From: Anthopleura xanthogrammica
Lineage: Eukaryota > Cnidaria > Anthozoa > Actiniaria > Actiniidae
DNA: 64,000 nucleotides
Reading direction: 5' to 3'
NCBI GenBank assembly: GCA_964019055.1
Contig: OZ025221.1
Coordinates: forward strand, 5,224,968 to 5,288,967
In this document: one piece after another, positions 11,501 through 21,802 of the stretch
Position numbering within the stretch: the stretch's first letter is position 1
Layout of the letters: the number at the start of each line of letters is the position of its first letter
Program-made: the position numbers and the translations under genes
The notes under the pieces: model-generated
What the model was told of the DNA's origin: nothing
What the model saw: only the letters and a program-made list of their open reading frames with translations
Database searches by the model: none

Positions 11501-13400
11501 ATTGTGTAAAATAATAACTTTACCTTTACAGGATATACACGGTTGGAATCCTTTTTTTCTACATACTCATCACATAAGCGTTTGAAGTATAATGGAAGGT
11601 AAGGTTCCTTACTAGGGGCGGTCCACAACTTTTTGGAGTCAAATACATTCATTATGCCTGTCTGTGAGGACATATCCCTCCATGTGAGGTACTTAAAGGA
11701 AGATCTGTAAAATAACAAAACATAAGATTACATAAGGTAAAAAGTATATTAAGATCAACATAACTTCCCCTTATGGAGGCTGGGCCTACTTTAGAAAAAA
11801 TAAACATAAACAAAGTTTTTAAACCCAATATATTTCTAGCAAATTTTTTTCGTTTTTGAAATATTAACGGTTTAATAAACCCAAGCATGTCAACAACTTT
11901 TTGTCGAAAAATAAGCCAAAACCATTTTTTATAAGAAAAAAATCATAACATCCCAATGATCAAGCTTAAACCTAAATTATATATTGTTTTTCTAAGGAAT
12001 AAACTAAAAAACTACAAATGTGGAGAATCATTAATAAAAAATTATTTCTCATTCGTCGTGTGATTGATGGTTTTTTTGGACTGAAATCCATGTTGTTTTT
12101 TTTCAAACTTCCTCAATAGATTCTTCTTTGTTTGCTATTTAGGATTTCCACCCAAAAACTATAGGATCCCGTGAAAACATGAGGATTTTCTCCATTTGAA
12201 GCTCATGCATTATTTTTTTGATGGTTCCTCCATTTTGGTGGTGTTTTCCATGCGTGCGCACATCGCGGGCTCAAATGAGCGCCCGGCCTTTTCATGGTAT
12301 TTTAGGTCAAGTTTGAAGCGCGTGTGTTTAAGCAAAGTTTAAAAAATTCAGTCAAAAGTAACTGTAATTATTTGAAATTTGAATTCCAGTTTGCTTAGAA
12401 ACTTGCAATATTCTGTATGTTCAAATCAATGAAATGATAGCCACGGGCAAAACAATTTATTACAGTGCACCTTCGTCAGACTTCGATATAGGATGCCTTT
12501 CTGATATAACATATAACATTACATCGATATTGTAGGTCAATCGAACAAGACCAACATTATTTTTAGACCTGCATGACAACATAGTTTAATATTTTAAAAC
12601 TATGATGACAAGAACGGCGCGTTGCCATCTTAAAAATGCCCCATAATACATCACGGTACTTTGTATGCCACGAGTTACTCTCTTAGCTTTCCGGCTTTTT
12701 AAAAATATGTGCGTGAGTAAAAATTTGACAGCGCTCCCCTGCGAGGATATTTTGCAGAAATTACAAAGAAGCTATTAAAGGATAATTTTTTCCATCACCA
12801 AGATTGCCCAGTAAAAAAAACAATAAAAGCACATGATATAACTCGGTTTTGAAAATTAAGGAATAAAAAACCGTTTTCCGTGTATTATACTCTGATAAAG
12901 ACACGCGGGATGTGGAGAGAACACGAGAGAAGCGTAGGAAACCACGACGCGTAGCCACGTATTGTTTTTTTACTGGGCAATCTTGGTGATGGAAAAAAAT
13001 GAGCGTTGGAAGAAAAAGGTGCTCAACGTGTGCTAGACAAAAAAGCTGTATCTCTTACTTACCGATAGCCTTCCGTTTCCCGAGTTTGTTCTGTGTTTGG
13101 TTTTACGCAATCTTTGGGGATTACACGGAACAGAAATCCGTTTGGACTCCTGCTTTTCCTGGATTCTACGACATACCCAACGCATTCCACCTTGAAATTT
13201 GTCAACGGATGGAACGCGTTGTTTTTTGAATATCCAACAGCCCCTTTAAACTCAATAAGCTTCTTTTGTTCTGCTTTGGACTGTGATGAGGATTGAGATG
13301 ATTGAGACGACTCAGGGTTCGACTCAGGTACTTGCGTACTATCAATATCTTCGATTTCGTCTAAACTTGGAGTCGTGCACTGTCTTGATTCAGCCATCAT
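5572..13400 (-). CDS. Transposon-encoded P-loop ATPase, 14 exons, 731 aa
   Basis: Exons (minus strand): 13400-13063, 11704-11524, 10998-10836, 10447-10205, 9737-9622, 9483-9365, 9078-8814, 8444-8229, 7648-7387, 7155-7096, 6982-6923, 6809-6750, 6178-6146, 5651-5572. Lengths sum to 2,196 nt and all phases join. The N-terminus is Ser/Gln-rich and acidic. A Walker A motif, GKPVSGKST, lies at about residues 284-292. A Walker B-like WWDDA follows near 326-331, a sensor-like VPVVTMNPQ near 364-372, and an arginine-containing RVFSRVAVIPF near 387-397. This order resembles AAA+/SF3-like or DUF927-like ATPases; the exact family is inference. A 20-residue charged repeat encoded by a triplicated exon and a Lys-rich tail (possible nuclear localisation signal) end the protein. 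The exon 7 to 8 junction and the 33-nt exon 13 are the least certain. A likely role is as an accessory to transposition, as ATP-using partners are in some bacterial elements. Confidence 0.82.
6374..6627. mobile_element. Foldback element in the ATPase gene intron
   Basis: The ends are imperfect inverted copies (CAGCTATTTCAAAAAAC at the left, complement at the right, continuing through the ACTGAATACTGCATAC part). No coding capacity. It lies in the intron between exons 13 and 12 of the ATPase gene. Confidence 0.75.
6640..7231 (-). repeat. Tandemly triplicated exon, 173-bp period
   Basis: Three copies of a 173-bp unit, plus partial copies at both edges, each containing a 60-nt exon (6750-6809, 6923-6982, 7096-7155) with its own acceptor and donor. 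The exons are identical and phase 1-1, so each adds 20 residues (EPVVQEKKKTAEEESEKKE plus a joining Ala) without shifting the frame. Confidence 0.92.
11072..11314. mobile_element. Foldback element in ATPase gene intron 2
   Basis: About 70-bp arms in inverted orientation, starting ACAGTCAATCTCA and ending with its complement, with about 10 mismatches. No gene content. It is a second-order insertion inside the giant transposon. Confidence 0.75.
12784..13000. mobile_element. Inverted-repeat insertion in ATPase gene intron 1
   Basis: Arms of about 40 bp (12784-12823 and 12961-13000) are near-perfect inverse copies with poly-A/T runs and the core CATCACCAAGATTGCCCAGT. The interior (about 12861-12954) matches the first half of the foldback at 15709-15889. 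It ends 62 bp from the exon 1 donor. Confidence 0.75.
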
Positions 13401-14440
13401 GGTTCACGTCGCCGATGACACGAGTGTTCAGCTCTGTGTGCACTGTCAGATTACATATCCAACGCATGGCGGCTGCCAATAGAAAGTTATTGTTATGAGC
13501 ATTGTTCTATGAAGCATGCAGTACTGACGTAATATCAATCTGGACAATCACGAACGAGTAGGATAGGCGTGGTTTCGAATAGGCGGGGTTTAGGTCTTGT
13601 CCAGTTTTAATTGGAAGGTGTGATTGTATACTTCCCGCCTCTTTTGTCTCTCCCCCTCTTTTGTCTCTCCACAGGTGTGAAACGGATTTATATAAAGTGC
13701 GACAACGCGAAAACAAGGTGGAGTGTTACTTCCCGTGTCTGTATAACGGTTTAACAGTTTAACAGTTTAACTGTATATCAGTTTCCGCGTTTTACCGCGA
13801 CCCCGATAAATGGAGTGAAAATTGAAATGTTTTTATTGACTGATTATTTGTTAGCCATTTTTACAAATATGACTATTTTGCTCTCTGATAGAGGTGTGAT
13901 CTTAAGGCATCCAAACGAACAGAATAATCTTAGGTATACAACAGAGTTAAGGGGACCGGAACTACTAACTCTGGTATACAATGATTACAATAGCTGTTGG
14001 TATCAGTGTGAAGCGCGGCATATTTAAATAAAAGAAAAGCTGCAAAATTGAGGATATTAAAATATGTGTGGAATGGAACGGCATATTCTGTACCCATGCA
14101 CAAATCAATTAATACTAATTAAGATTACGAGAAGATTTGGTGTCAAAGTAAAAATGACACCAAATCTTCTCGTAATCTTAATTAGTATCAAATTGTATGC
14201 ACAAAAGATTAAGATTACGAGAAGAATTGGTGTCAAAGTAAAAATGACACCAAATCTTCTCGTAATCTTAATTAGTGTTAAATTGTATGCACAAAAGAAT
14301 ATTTTCAACGAATCAATTAGTTCTGGCAGTCATATTTGAACCGCGCAGTTGGCGACACATGCAGCTGAAGACCATGGTTCGTTCGCTTCGTTAATGTACT
14401 GAACATTCAACAAGAATATTCGTTACAAGAAAGTAAAGAA
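13401..14440. promoter_or_regulatory. Divergent promoter region of the two transposon genes
   Basis: This is the 1,040 bp between the two start codons, the minus-strand ATPase ATG at 13400 and the plus-strand transposase ATG at 14441. It should contain both promoters and 5' leaders. It holds short direct repeats of GTTTAACA near 13750 and two tandem hairpins at 14115-14270. I see no convincing single TATA element. The assignment follows from gene layout, not from a recognised motif. Confidence 0.6.
14115..14270. repeat. Two tandem perfect-stem hairpins
   Basis: The first hairpin (14115-14185) has a perfect 31-bp stem around the loop AAGTAAAAA. A second copy (14211-14270) lies 91 bp further on with one base change in its stem. 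Both stems contain GATTACGAGAAGA. They sit about 170-330 bp upstream of the transposase start codon. Confidence 0.9.
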
Positions 14441-17400
14441 ATGCATCAATGTGATGAATGCAGTTATACAACTGACAGGGTCTTTAACTTAAAAAGACAT
14501 GTCAAAACTATCCATGGAAAAGATTATAACGGCACGACTACTGGAAGGTGCTTATGTCTTGAGGAGGGATGTAACTTCAGGAGCCTTAGAATCCAAGATC
14601 TACGCGAACATCTAACCAATAGCCATAGCAAGTTATTTAGAAAGGAACAAGTGAAACACCATTGTTTTCAAGGTATGTAGTTTATCATGTTCTAGTTTTA
14701 ATTTTAATATATACTGCATGTATACCATGTTTTTCATATAAATGCACAAGACGGGAAAAAATCTTACTATTTTAAAATTGACATTGAATTCTTCCTCAGA
14801 TTTTGAAAGGTGGAAATCAGAGATTGAGTCAGAATACAAATGCACTTTTGTCAAGCAAACGGGTAAGTTTTAAATCAAATCCTCGTTTTTTAGTTTTGTC
14901 GATGCCAACAAACTACTGACAAATCCCAACAAGGGATGTCCAACATAAAGTCGTCAGAATTTTAATTAATTTATCAAGTGCGTGGTGCCTGAAATCTCAA
15001 ACCAAATTTTGTCGTGATCTGTAAAATTAACTCAAAATTATTTTAATGGGGCTCATGTGACGCCTGCAATATGGCTTTTCAAATGGGTGTGAAGTTGGTT
15101 TTTTGATGTTTAATTGTTATAATTATTCTAAAAATATTTTCGAGAGATCGATTGCCCAATTAATGAATTGTTGGACGGAAACAGTTTTTCGTAACTTACT
15201 GATGTAACTTCATGATGAACTTGATCTAAAATTTAAGCTTGATCTTCGTGTGCTGTAAAATTCAAACCATTATCTGCATTATTCAATTCGAGATCAGTAC
15301 CAACCTCGTCTTAAGGGCGAGGCGTTCACCAAAGCCTACTTTATCGCCACAGACAAAAATCACAAGAGCACGCGTGTCTGAGAATGGCTGTAAATTTTTT
15401 TGAATTTTTTTACCAAAAATGTTTTTGCTTAATCGATACAATCTCGTCCCCAGAGCGCACGTTTCTCTTGGTCAGTACCAATTAAGTGCAGAAAGTGCTG
15501 ACCAAGAGAAACGCAGGCTCTGGGAAGGATTTTCATGTTGGTTTTGGCTGATTCGGGAAGGTTCCTGTTTCCGTTCACCTCCTTTTGAAGGATTTCATCT
15601 ACTGAGTCATATATATAGATAAACTTAGATAAACTTTATTTACGTGTCAATGTATTTAGCTACAAGCTAGTTGGGGAAACGACCTTTGGTGTTTTGGTAC
15701 GATTTAAGGAATAAAAAACAGTTTTCCGTGTATTATACTCTGATAAAGACACGCGGGATGTGGAGAGAACACGAGAGAAGCGTAGGAAACCACGACGCGT
15801 AGCGGAGTGGTTTCCAGCTTCTCAAGTGTTCTCTCCACATCCCAAGTGTCTTTATCAGAGTATAATACACGGAAAACTGTTTTTATTGCTTTTATAAAAT
15901 AACTAACTTTTCGAGAGAGAAAAAAAATGACGTGAGCATGTATTATGCTCTCATAAAACATGGCTTTTTGACCAATCAGAGCGCGCGTAATATCAAAGTT
16001 ATTTTATAATAGTGATTCATATACCCTCCGAGCGAGCAGAGAAACTTCCTCTGCTCGCAGGGTAGATTCATAAAGAAGGGTGTTGACCAGTCAATTATGA
16101 AAATGTAGGTTTTGTGATGTGAACATATAAAGCACTTGCTTTTGAGTCTTGTTATTTCTAATCCTTGTTCTTGGTTTGAAGCATTTTAAAATAAATAAAA
16201 GGTTCAAATTATTTGTGATTTCAGGTAGCAAGCAAAAAGCAAAACAAGATGAATGTGAAGTTCAGTATTTACAGTGCAATCGTTCTGGTATTCAAAAGAA
16301 AAAAGGAAAGGGTGAACGTCATTCTAAAGTTCAAGGTATGCAAATGAGTTATATGAAGGTGACTGGCTACTTTTGGAAAACATTTTAAACTTTCTTTTAA
16401 ACTACGATTTTTTTATTTGATGCCTACGCGCGAGTTTTTGAAGCAGAAATTGCGCAACCGGAAGTGATCAGAATTTTTTTTTACAACTCATAAGGTAATA
16501 GTTCTTTGCAGGCTATATCATGCACAAATGCCGGCTAAAGAATCATTCTACAATACCACATGGATATTTTTGAGCAAAAGACAAAGAAATACCTTTTTTG
16601 TCATATTTCGTTCTTTCAGTGCCCTAAAAATTCTCATAAAGTGGAAAAAAAATTCATACAAAAATCTATTTTTTCATGCGTTATAAATTTTAACTTTTTT
16701 AAGAAATTTATAACGTAGGTTTTTAGAAGTTCTTTCAATTAAGCTTATAAAAAATAGAGAGTACCGTGCAAAATTTGAAGTTCAAAACGTGTATGTTTCC
16801 TAAATAAAATTTCGTATTCTATTCAGCGGTAATTTTGCGCGCGCTCATCGTGAGCTCAAATCGAGCGTTCAAAAGTAAGCAGTCACCTTAAAGGCAGGGG
16901 GAAAAATATTTTTTTTCAGTTTTTACTAGTAAGTTCAGTGAATGGGCGTACAATTAGAGTGTAACTTTATATATATACACACAATACAGTATTCAGGGCA
17001 TCCAGTACTAAACCTTTTTTTGAAACTTAAGCTTTAAACTTATATAAACTTTAAACCCGGGGGGGGGACTCCGTGGAAAAAGTATCGGGTATGCTCGTCG
17101 TATCCCTTAGGGGTAAAAATCAGCGATTTGGTATCTTTTAGGGTCTTAAATTTGAGGTTTAGCAAATTAACACTTTCTGGTATATTTTAGGGTGTTGAAA
17201 AAGGAACTAGCCCATCGCATAATAACGCAATACGTATGCCTGCGTAAACTCGGAATATTACTCAAGGAAAAACATTTCAAAAGCCTTTATTTTGTAATAG
17301 TATTATTTTTGTGGTATTTCTTAGGGGTTAAAATTTGCCAAGCCACGCCCTTTTGAAAAAACTTCCGGTATCTTTTAGGGGTATTTTAGGAAATTTCCGA

Positions 17401-20400
17401 CGAGCATACCCGATACTTTACCCCCTGAGTCCCCCCCCCCCCCCGGGACTTTAAACTTATATAGACATCTGGACACTTATATGTGTTTCCTATACACCCA
17501 TTACAGGATCCTGCAAAATTGACATGAACTGCACATGTACCATGATAGTGTCCATAGACAAGAAAGGCATGGTTACTACAGAAGTATGCTATGACCATTA
17601 TGGTCATCATAAAGAGCTGCAGCATTTGTGGATCTCAGACGATATTCGCTCTGAGGTTGCTGCAAAACTGCTGAAGGGTGTTCCTTATGATCGTATCCTG
17701 GATGATGTGAGAGACAATGCCTCCAAGATTAAAAGAGATCATCTGCTTACAAAGAAAGACATCCAGAATATTGAAAAGTGTTTTGGAATAAACACAGTCC
17801 AAAAGCACTCTAATGACCAAATAAGTGTGTCCATTTTAGTTTCTGAATGGGAAAAACTCGGGGAAAATAACCCAATCCTTTTCATGAAAATGCAAGGAGA
17901 TAGTCCTCCAGATGATATCGACATGTCAGTTGAAGATTTCATGATTGTGATCCAGAACCCGCTCCAAAAAAACATGCTTAAAAAATTTGGTCCCAAAGGA
18001 GTGTGTATTGATAGTACACATGGCACAAATGCTTATGATTTTCTTCTCATTACATTGTTGGTGGTGGACGAATTTGGAGAGGGATTCCCTGTGGCTTGGT
18101 GCTTATCAAATCATGAAGACTTCACTAGCTTGTGCATCATGTTTACTCAATTAAGAGCAAACTGTGGTGAAATAGCTGCTGCTTGGCTGATGAGTGATAT
18201 GGCACAACAGTTTTATAATGCCTGGGTAGCTGTAATGGGAGGGCCAAGACCTCAACAGCTCTTATGTACATGGCATGTGGATAAAGCCTGGAGAGAGGAG
18301 CTGAGGAAGAAAATTGGAGATGTAGAGGTTGAGGCAGAAACATACAAGCGGTTGAGGCTACTTCTAGAAGAAAGCGATGAAGATGACTTTGAGAGAAATC
18401 TACTGCTGGTACAAGAGTTTTTAAAAGCCTCCCCAAACCTTAAAGCCTTCTGCATCTATTTTAATCAGTATTGGCCAGCAAGAAAAAAAGAATGGGCATT
18501 TGTCTATAGAAAAGCTAGCGGAATCAACACAAATATGTATGTCGAAGCGTTCCACAGAACATTCAAGTACAGCTATCTTAAAGGAAAGTCCAATAAGAGA
18601 CTTGATAACTGTCTGGTATCCCTTGTAAAGTTTGCAAGGGACAAAGGATTTGAGAGGATCCTAAAACTCACAAAGGGCAAGATAAGTCACAGATCAAGAG
18701 AAATCAACACCAGGCATGCAAAAAGCACCTCCATGAGCTTTGAGTGTATCAAAGAAATAGATGATCTGAGGTATGAAGTCACAGGTGAAGAAAGCACCAA
18801 CGTTTATGTTGTGCAGCAAGTAAAGGAAAATCCATGTTGCCCACTGATATGCACTGATTGTGGCATATGTATCCATTCCTTTACCTGTAATTGCCCAGAT
18901 AATTTGGCAGTCACAGGAATATGCAAGCATATTCACCTCATTAAGAGATGGCAAAGGCAAATTTCTCAAGCAACATCTAGCACTACCACATCTGCGATTA
19001 GTCTTGTTGAAGATGAAGAAGTCGACTTCACAAGTTCCTTGTGCCAAGCAAGTTGTAACACAACAGATTTGGCCCAAAAAAAACAAGAGATTGAAAGGAA
19101 ATTGCTTGCAATGGCTGGGGATCTAAAAGAGGTAGAAGATATCGAGGTTCTAAAAGAAGTTGACAAGCATCTGGTGACCAGTCAGAATATCCTGAAAGGC
19201 TTAAAAGGAATGACAGCATCCAATGTACCAAGTGCAGAATTGTCAAAACCCCAGAGAGGTAAGCACAAGAACATAGAACGACAGCATCGATTCTCTTCCA
19301 CCAAAAAAAAGAAAGTCAGAAGTAATATCAGATATGGAAGACCAACCTCGTCAGAGAAACAGAATCTGGTAAAGGAAATGGAAAAAAGATGTATGCAGGA
19401 ATTGCAGAAAGGTGAGTATGTTTACGATAAAATAATAAACCCTTCTCAATGGAAGGAGAATTGAAGTGGGGTGCACATTCAAACATATGTTCTTTTTCAC
19501 TTGTTGCCCATTGACAATCTGCACCATATGTTTAGTGCTCAGTAAGTGGTCATAAAAATGGTTGGTAAGTGGTTGGAATATGCTGGATAAGTAGTCAATA
19601 AGTTATCTGCATCTTTTTGGGAAGGTAATGGTTAGGTAACAGCAAGTTATGGATGGTAAAGTAATATGGTAATGTAAAGGGAATGTATCAGAAAGTAAAC
19701 ATAATCATGCCATATATGTTAAAGGAATGGTAGGGTGATGGCAGGTGGGTAGGAAACCAACCAGATGATGAAATGGTGCAGATTGTTAACTTATTAGTCT
19801 GGATGGTGTACAGGCCTGAGATTTTTGTGTTGCTTCCTTGAGACCCAGAACTGTTGAGTTTTTACCCATTTTTTTGCTTTGTTTTAATCAACTTAATTTG
19901 ATTATAGTAGGTAAAAATCCCACGATGGACGTGCTTTGTATTTGTCTGCATATTTGGAGTTAAATGATCTCTAGACTTAATTTTTTTGCCGGGCTTGTTC
20001 ATTATAAGAAAAATCTTAATCAAACATGAGATGTTTAAGAATTAACGTAAGTTTGTTGTTTGTCTATAGATGAGAACACGATGAAATGGCTTGAGGTACT
20101 AACAACGGCAAGTGTTATACATGACACATTTGCTCATGGTAAGGTTATTGGTGCAAATCAACTTGTGCTGACAGGTATTCCAGGAGAGATGGTAGAAGTT
20201 CCGTTGCCAAGGAAAGCCAAGGTTGCCTTTCAAGAAATTGCCTGGCAGAATGTTTTGAAAGCTGGCAAGTATATACAACAATATGTTCTTATAAAGAGTA
20301 ATATTATCTATACCAATTTGGCAGCTCTTCATGAGCCATGTAAGCACATAATAATTAACAATTAGAAGACGAACTCGAGATTTCTATCAGCTGATAGTTT

Positions 20401-21499
20401 TCGAGGGGTTCCGGTCCCTTCTAATTGTTAATCAATTTACTACGGCCGCCTACAGGTGGTCTTTTTCACCATCCCCTGCAGGGAAGGAAAAAAAGTTTAA
20501 TTTCAAAAACTATTTAACTTTTGCTGTTGCACTATGGAAATTTATGACCTAATTATGTTTCCTCTGTTCTCTTAACTACCCTTTGCCAATTTCAGACAAA
20601 TTCCTAGTAAATTAGTTCTCAATGCATATATATATTATTTCAACTTCATTATATTTTTTTGTTTAGTTGAACAGCTGCAGCAGGAATGGACATGTGCACT
20701 TTGTGATGAAATTACTTTTGTTAACATGATTCAATGTGATAGTTGTGCTCAGTGGTTTCATTGGTATGTTGTTAGTTGTAACTAATTACTTCATAGTTCC
20801 CCAAATGGGAGGGGATTAGGAAGGGAAGGGGAGGGGGGTTTAATAGAGAGGGGGGCTTAATAAATTTCTTCCTTTAAAAAGGGGAGGCTTATTAGAGGGG
20901 GGGCTTAATGGAGGATTTACGGCAGTTTCAACCACATAATCTATATGTTTAATAAGTAAGCAGAGCTTTTGCACTCCCGGTGCATCTTCAGGGCAAAAAT
21001 ACGTGGTTGAAACTAACTTGAAATCATGACTGAACAACGTACTTACGTACATACTGAGTATCTGCTTTACCAAAATGTTGCCATTCTTTCTTGCCAAGGT
21101 CAAATTAAAAAATAAATTGATTAATTATTTTCATATTTAATAAAACAATCGCCTCCAGCTTAAAATAAAATTGGAATTGATTTAAATTATATACTCCCTA
21201 TAATTTCATATAAACAAGCTAAGATATTAATCAACAAACATATAAAATTGTAATAATCTTTTCATCCACACATATATTAAATGGTTTTGTTAATTTTGAA
21301 ATTATTGTCTCCTCCCATTTATTTATTGGTTGCAGGTTTTAGTTACACACACGCTAATCACATATCGAAAAGAAATCATGAAGTATATTCATGAGCTAAT
21401 AATGTTTCATTTATCTGCAGGTTCTGTGTGAAAGTTACTGAAGAAAGTACAGAAGATGAGTGGCTTTGCAACCAGTGTGAATTACATGAAACCATCTAA
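14441..21499 (+). CDS. MULE-type transposase, 7 exons, 918 aa
   Basis: Exons: 14441-14672, 14800-14862, 16225-16335, 17507-19411, 20070-20339, 20667-20763, 21421-21499; all introns are GT-AG and the sum is 2,757 nt. Two C2H2 fingers lie at residues 4-25 and 39-62. A basic linker leads to the MULE catalytic core. Candidate catalytic residues are Asp304 (CIDSTHGTN), Asp366 (WLMSDMAQQF) and Glu482 (NMYVEAFHRTFK), with the family's CTWHVDKAW block at 389-397. A SWIM finger follows (CNC at 596-598, CKH at 608-610). A PHD finger ends the protein (C870-x2-C873, C884-x2-C887, H892-x2-C895, C909-x2-C912). It would cut and join DNA at the element's ends in the nucleus. The start was chosen because it opens the first zinc finger. 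The combination of domains is unusual; I would place it near animal Mutator/Phantom-like transposases, which is inference. Confidence 0.93.
15448..15524. repeat. Short hairpin in transposase intron 2
   Basis: CCCAGAGC at the left pairs with GCTCTGGG at the right, and the inner CGTTTCTCTTGGTCAG pairs with its complement across a short loop. Probably a miniature foldback element. Confidence 0.75.
15709..15889. mobile_element. Foldback MITE in transposase intron 2
   Basis: The two halves are inverted copies (AACAGTTTTCCGTGTATTAT near the left end, its complement at the right), with GACGCGTAGCGGAGTGG near the centre. One half is also present at about 12861-12954, inside another inverted-repeat insertion. 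Confidence 0.8.
16356..16890. mobile_element. Inverted-repeat element in transposase intron 3
   Basis: The ends read AAGGTGACTGGCTACTTTTG and, in inverse, TAAGGTGACTGCTTACTTTTG. The interior is AT-rich with no frame. It starts 20 bp after the exon 3 donor. Confidence 0.6.
17047..17458. mobile_element. Foldback element in transposase intron 3
   Basis: The ends carry long G and C runs (near 17058-17068 and 17430-17447) and the inverse pair TATCGGGTATGCTCGTCG / complement. It ends about 50 bp before the acceptor of the main transposase exon. Confidence 0.75.
20350..20436. repeat. Short inverted repeat after transposase exon 5
   Basis: TTAACAATTAGAAG pairs with CTTCTAATTGTTAA; a hairpin in intron 5, about 10 bp after the donor. 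Function unknown. Confidence 0.65.
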
Positions 21500-21802
21500 T
21501 TCAAAACTTTTATAAATCCTAAGCAATATGAAATTGCCCTATTTCATGATGATATGTAACATTGTGTTTCACATGAAAAATATGAGTTATTAGTTGATTT
21601 TTCAAAAAAAATTATTTATGGTTCTCTTTGAAACTTTGCTTCAAATCTTTTTAAATTGCCATGAATTTTATTGTTTATTATTCTGAAATATTTATGGTAA
21701 ATAATATCCTGTCGTGTTGATATTCCTTCCCTTTCCAAATTTTTTGTCATCCTAATTTCTGTCCCCCTCCATTCTACATGATCCTTTGCACTGATACCAT
21801 TA

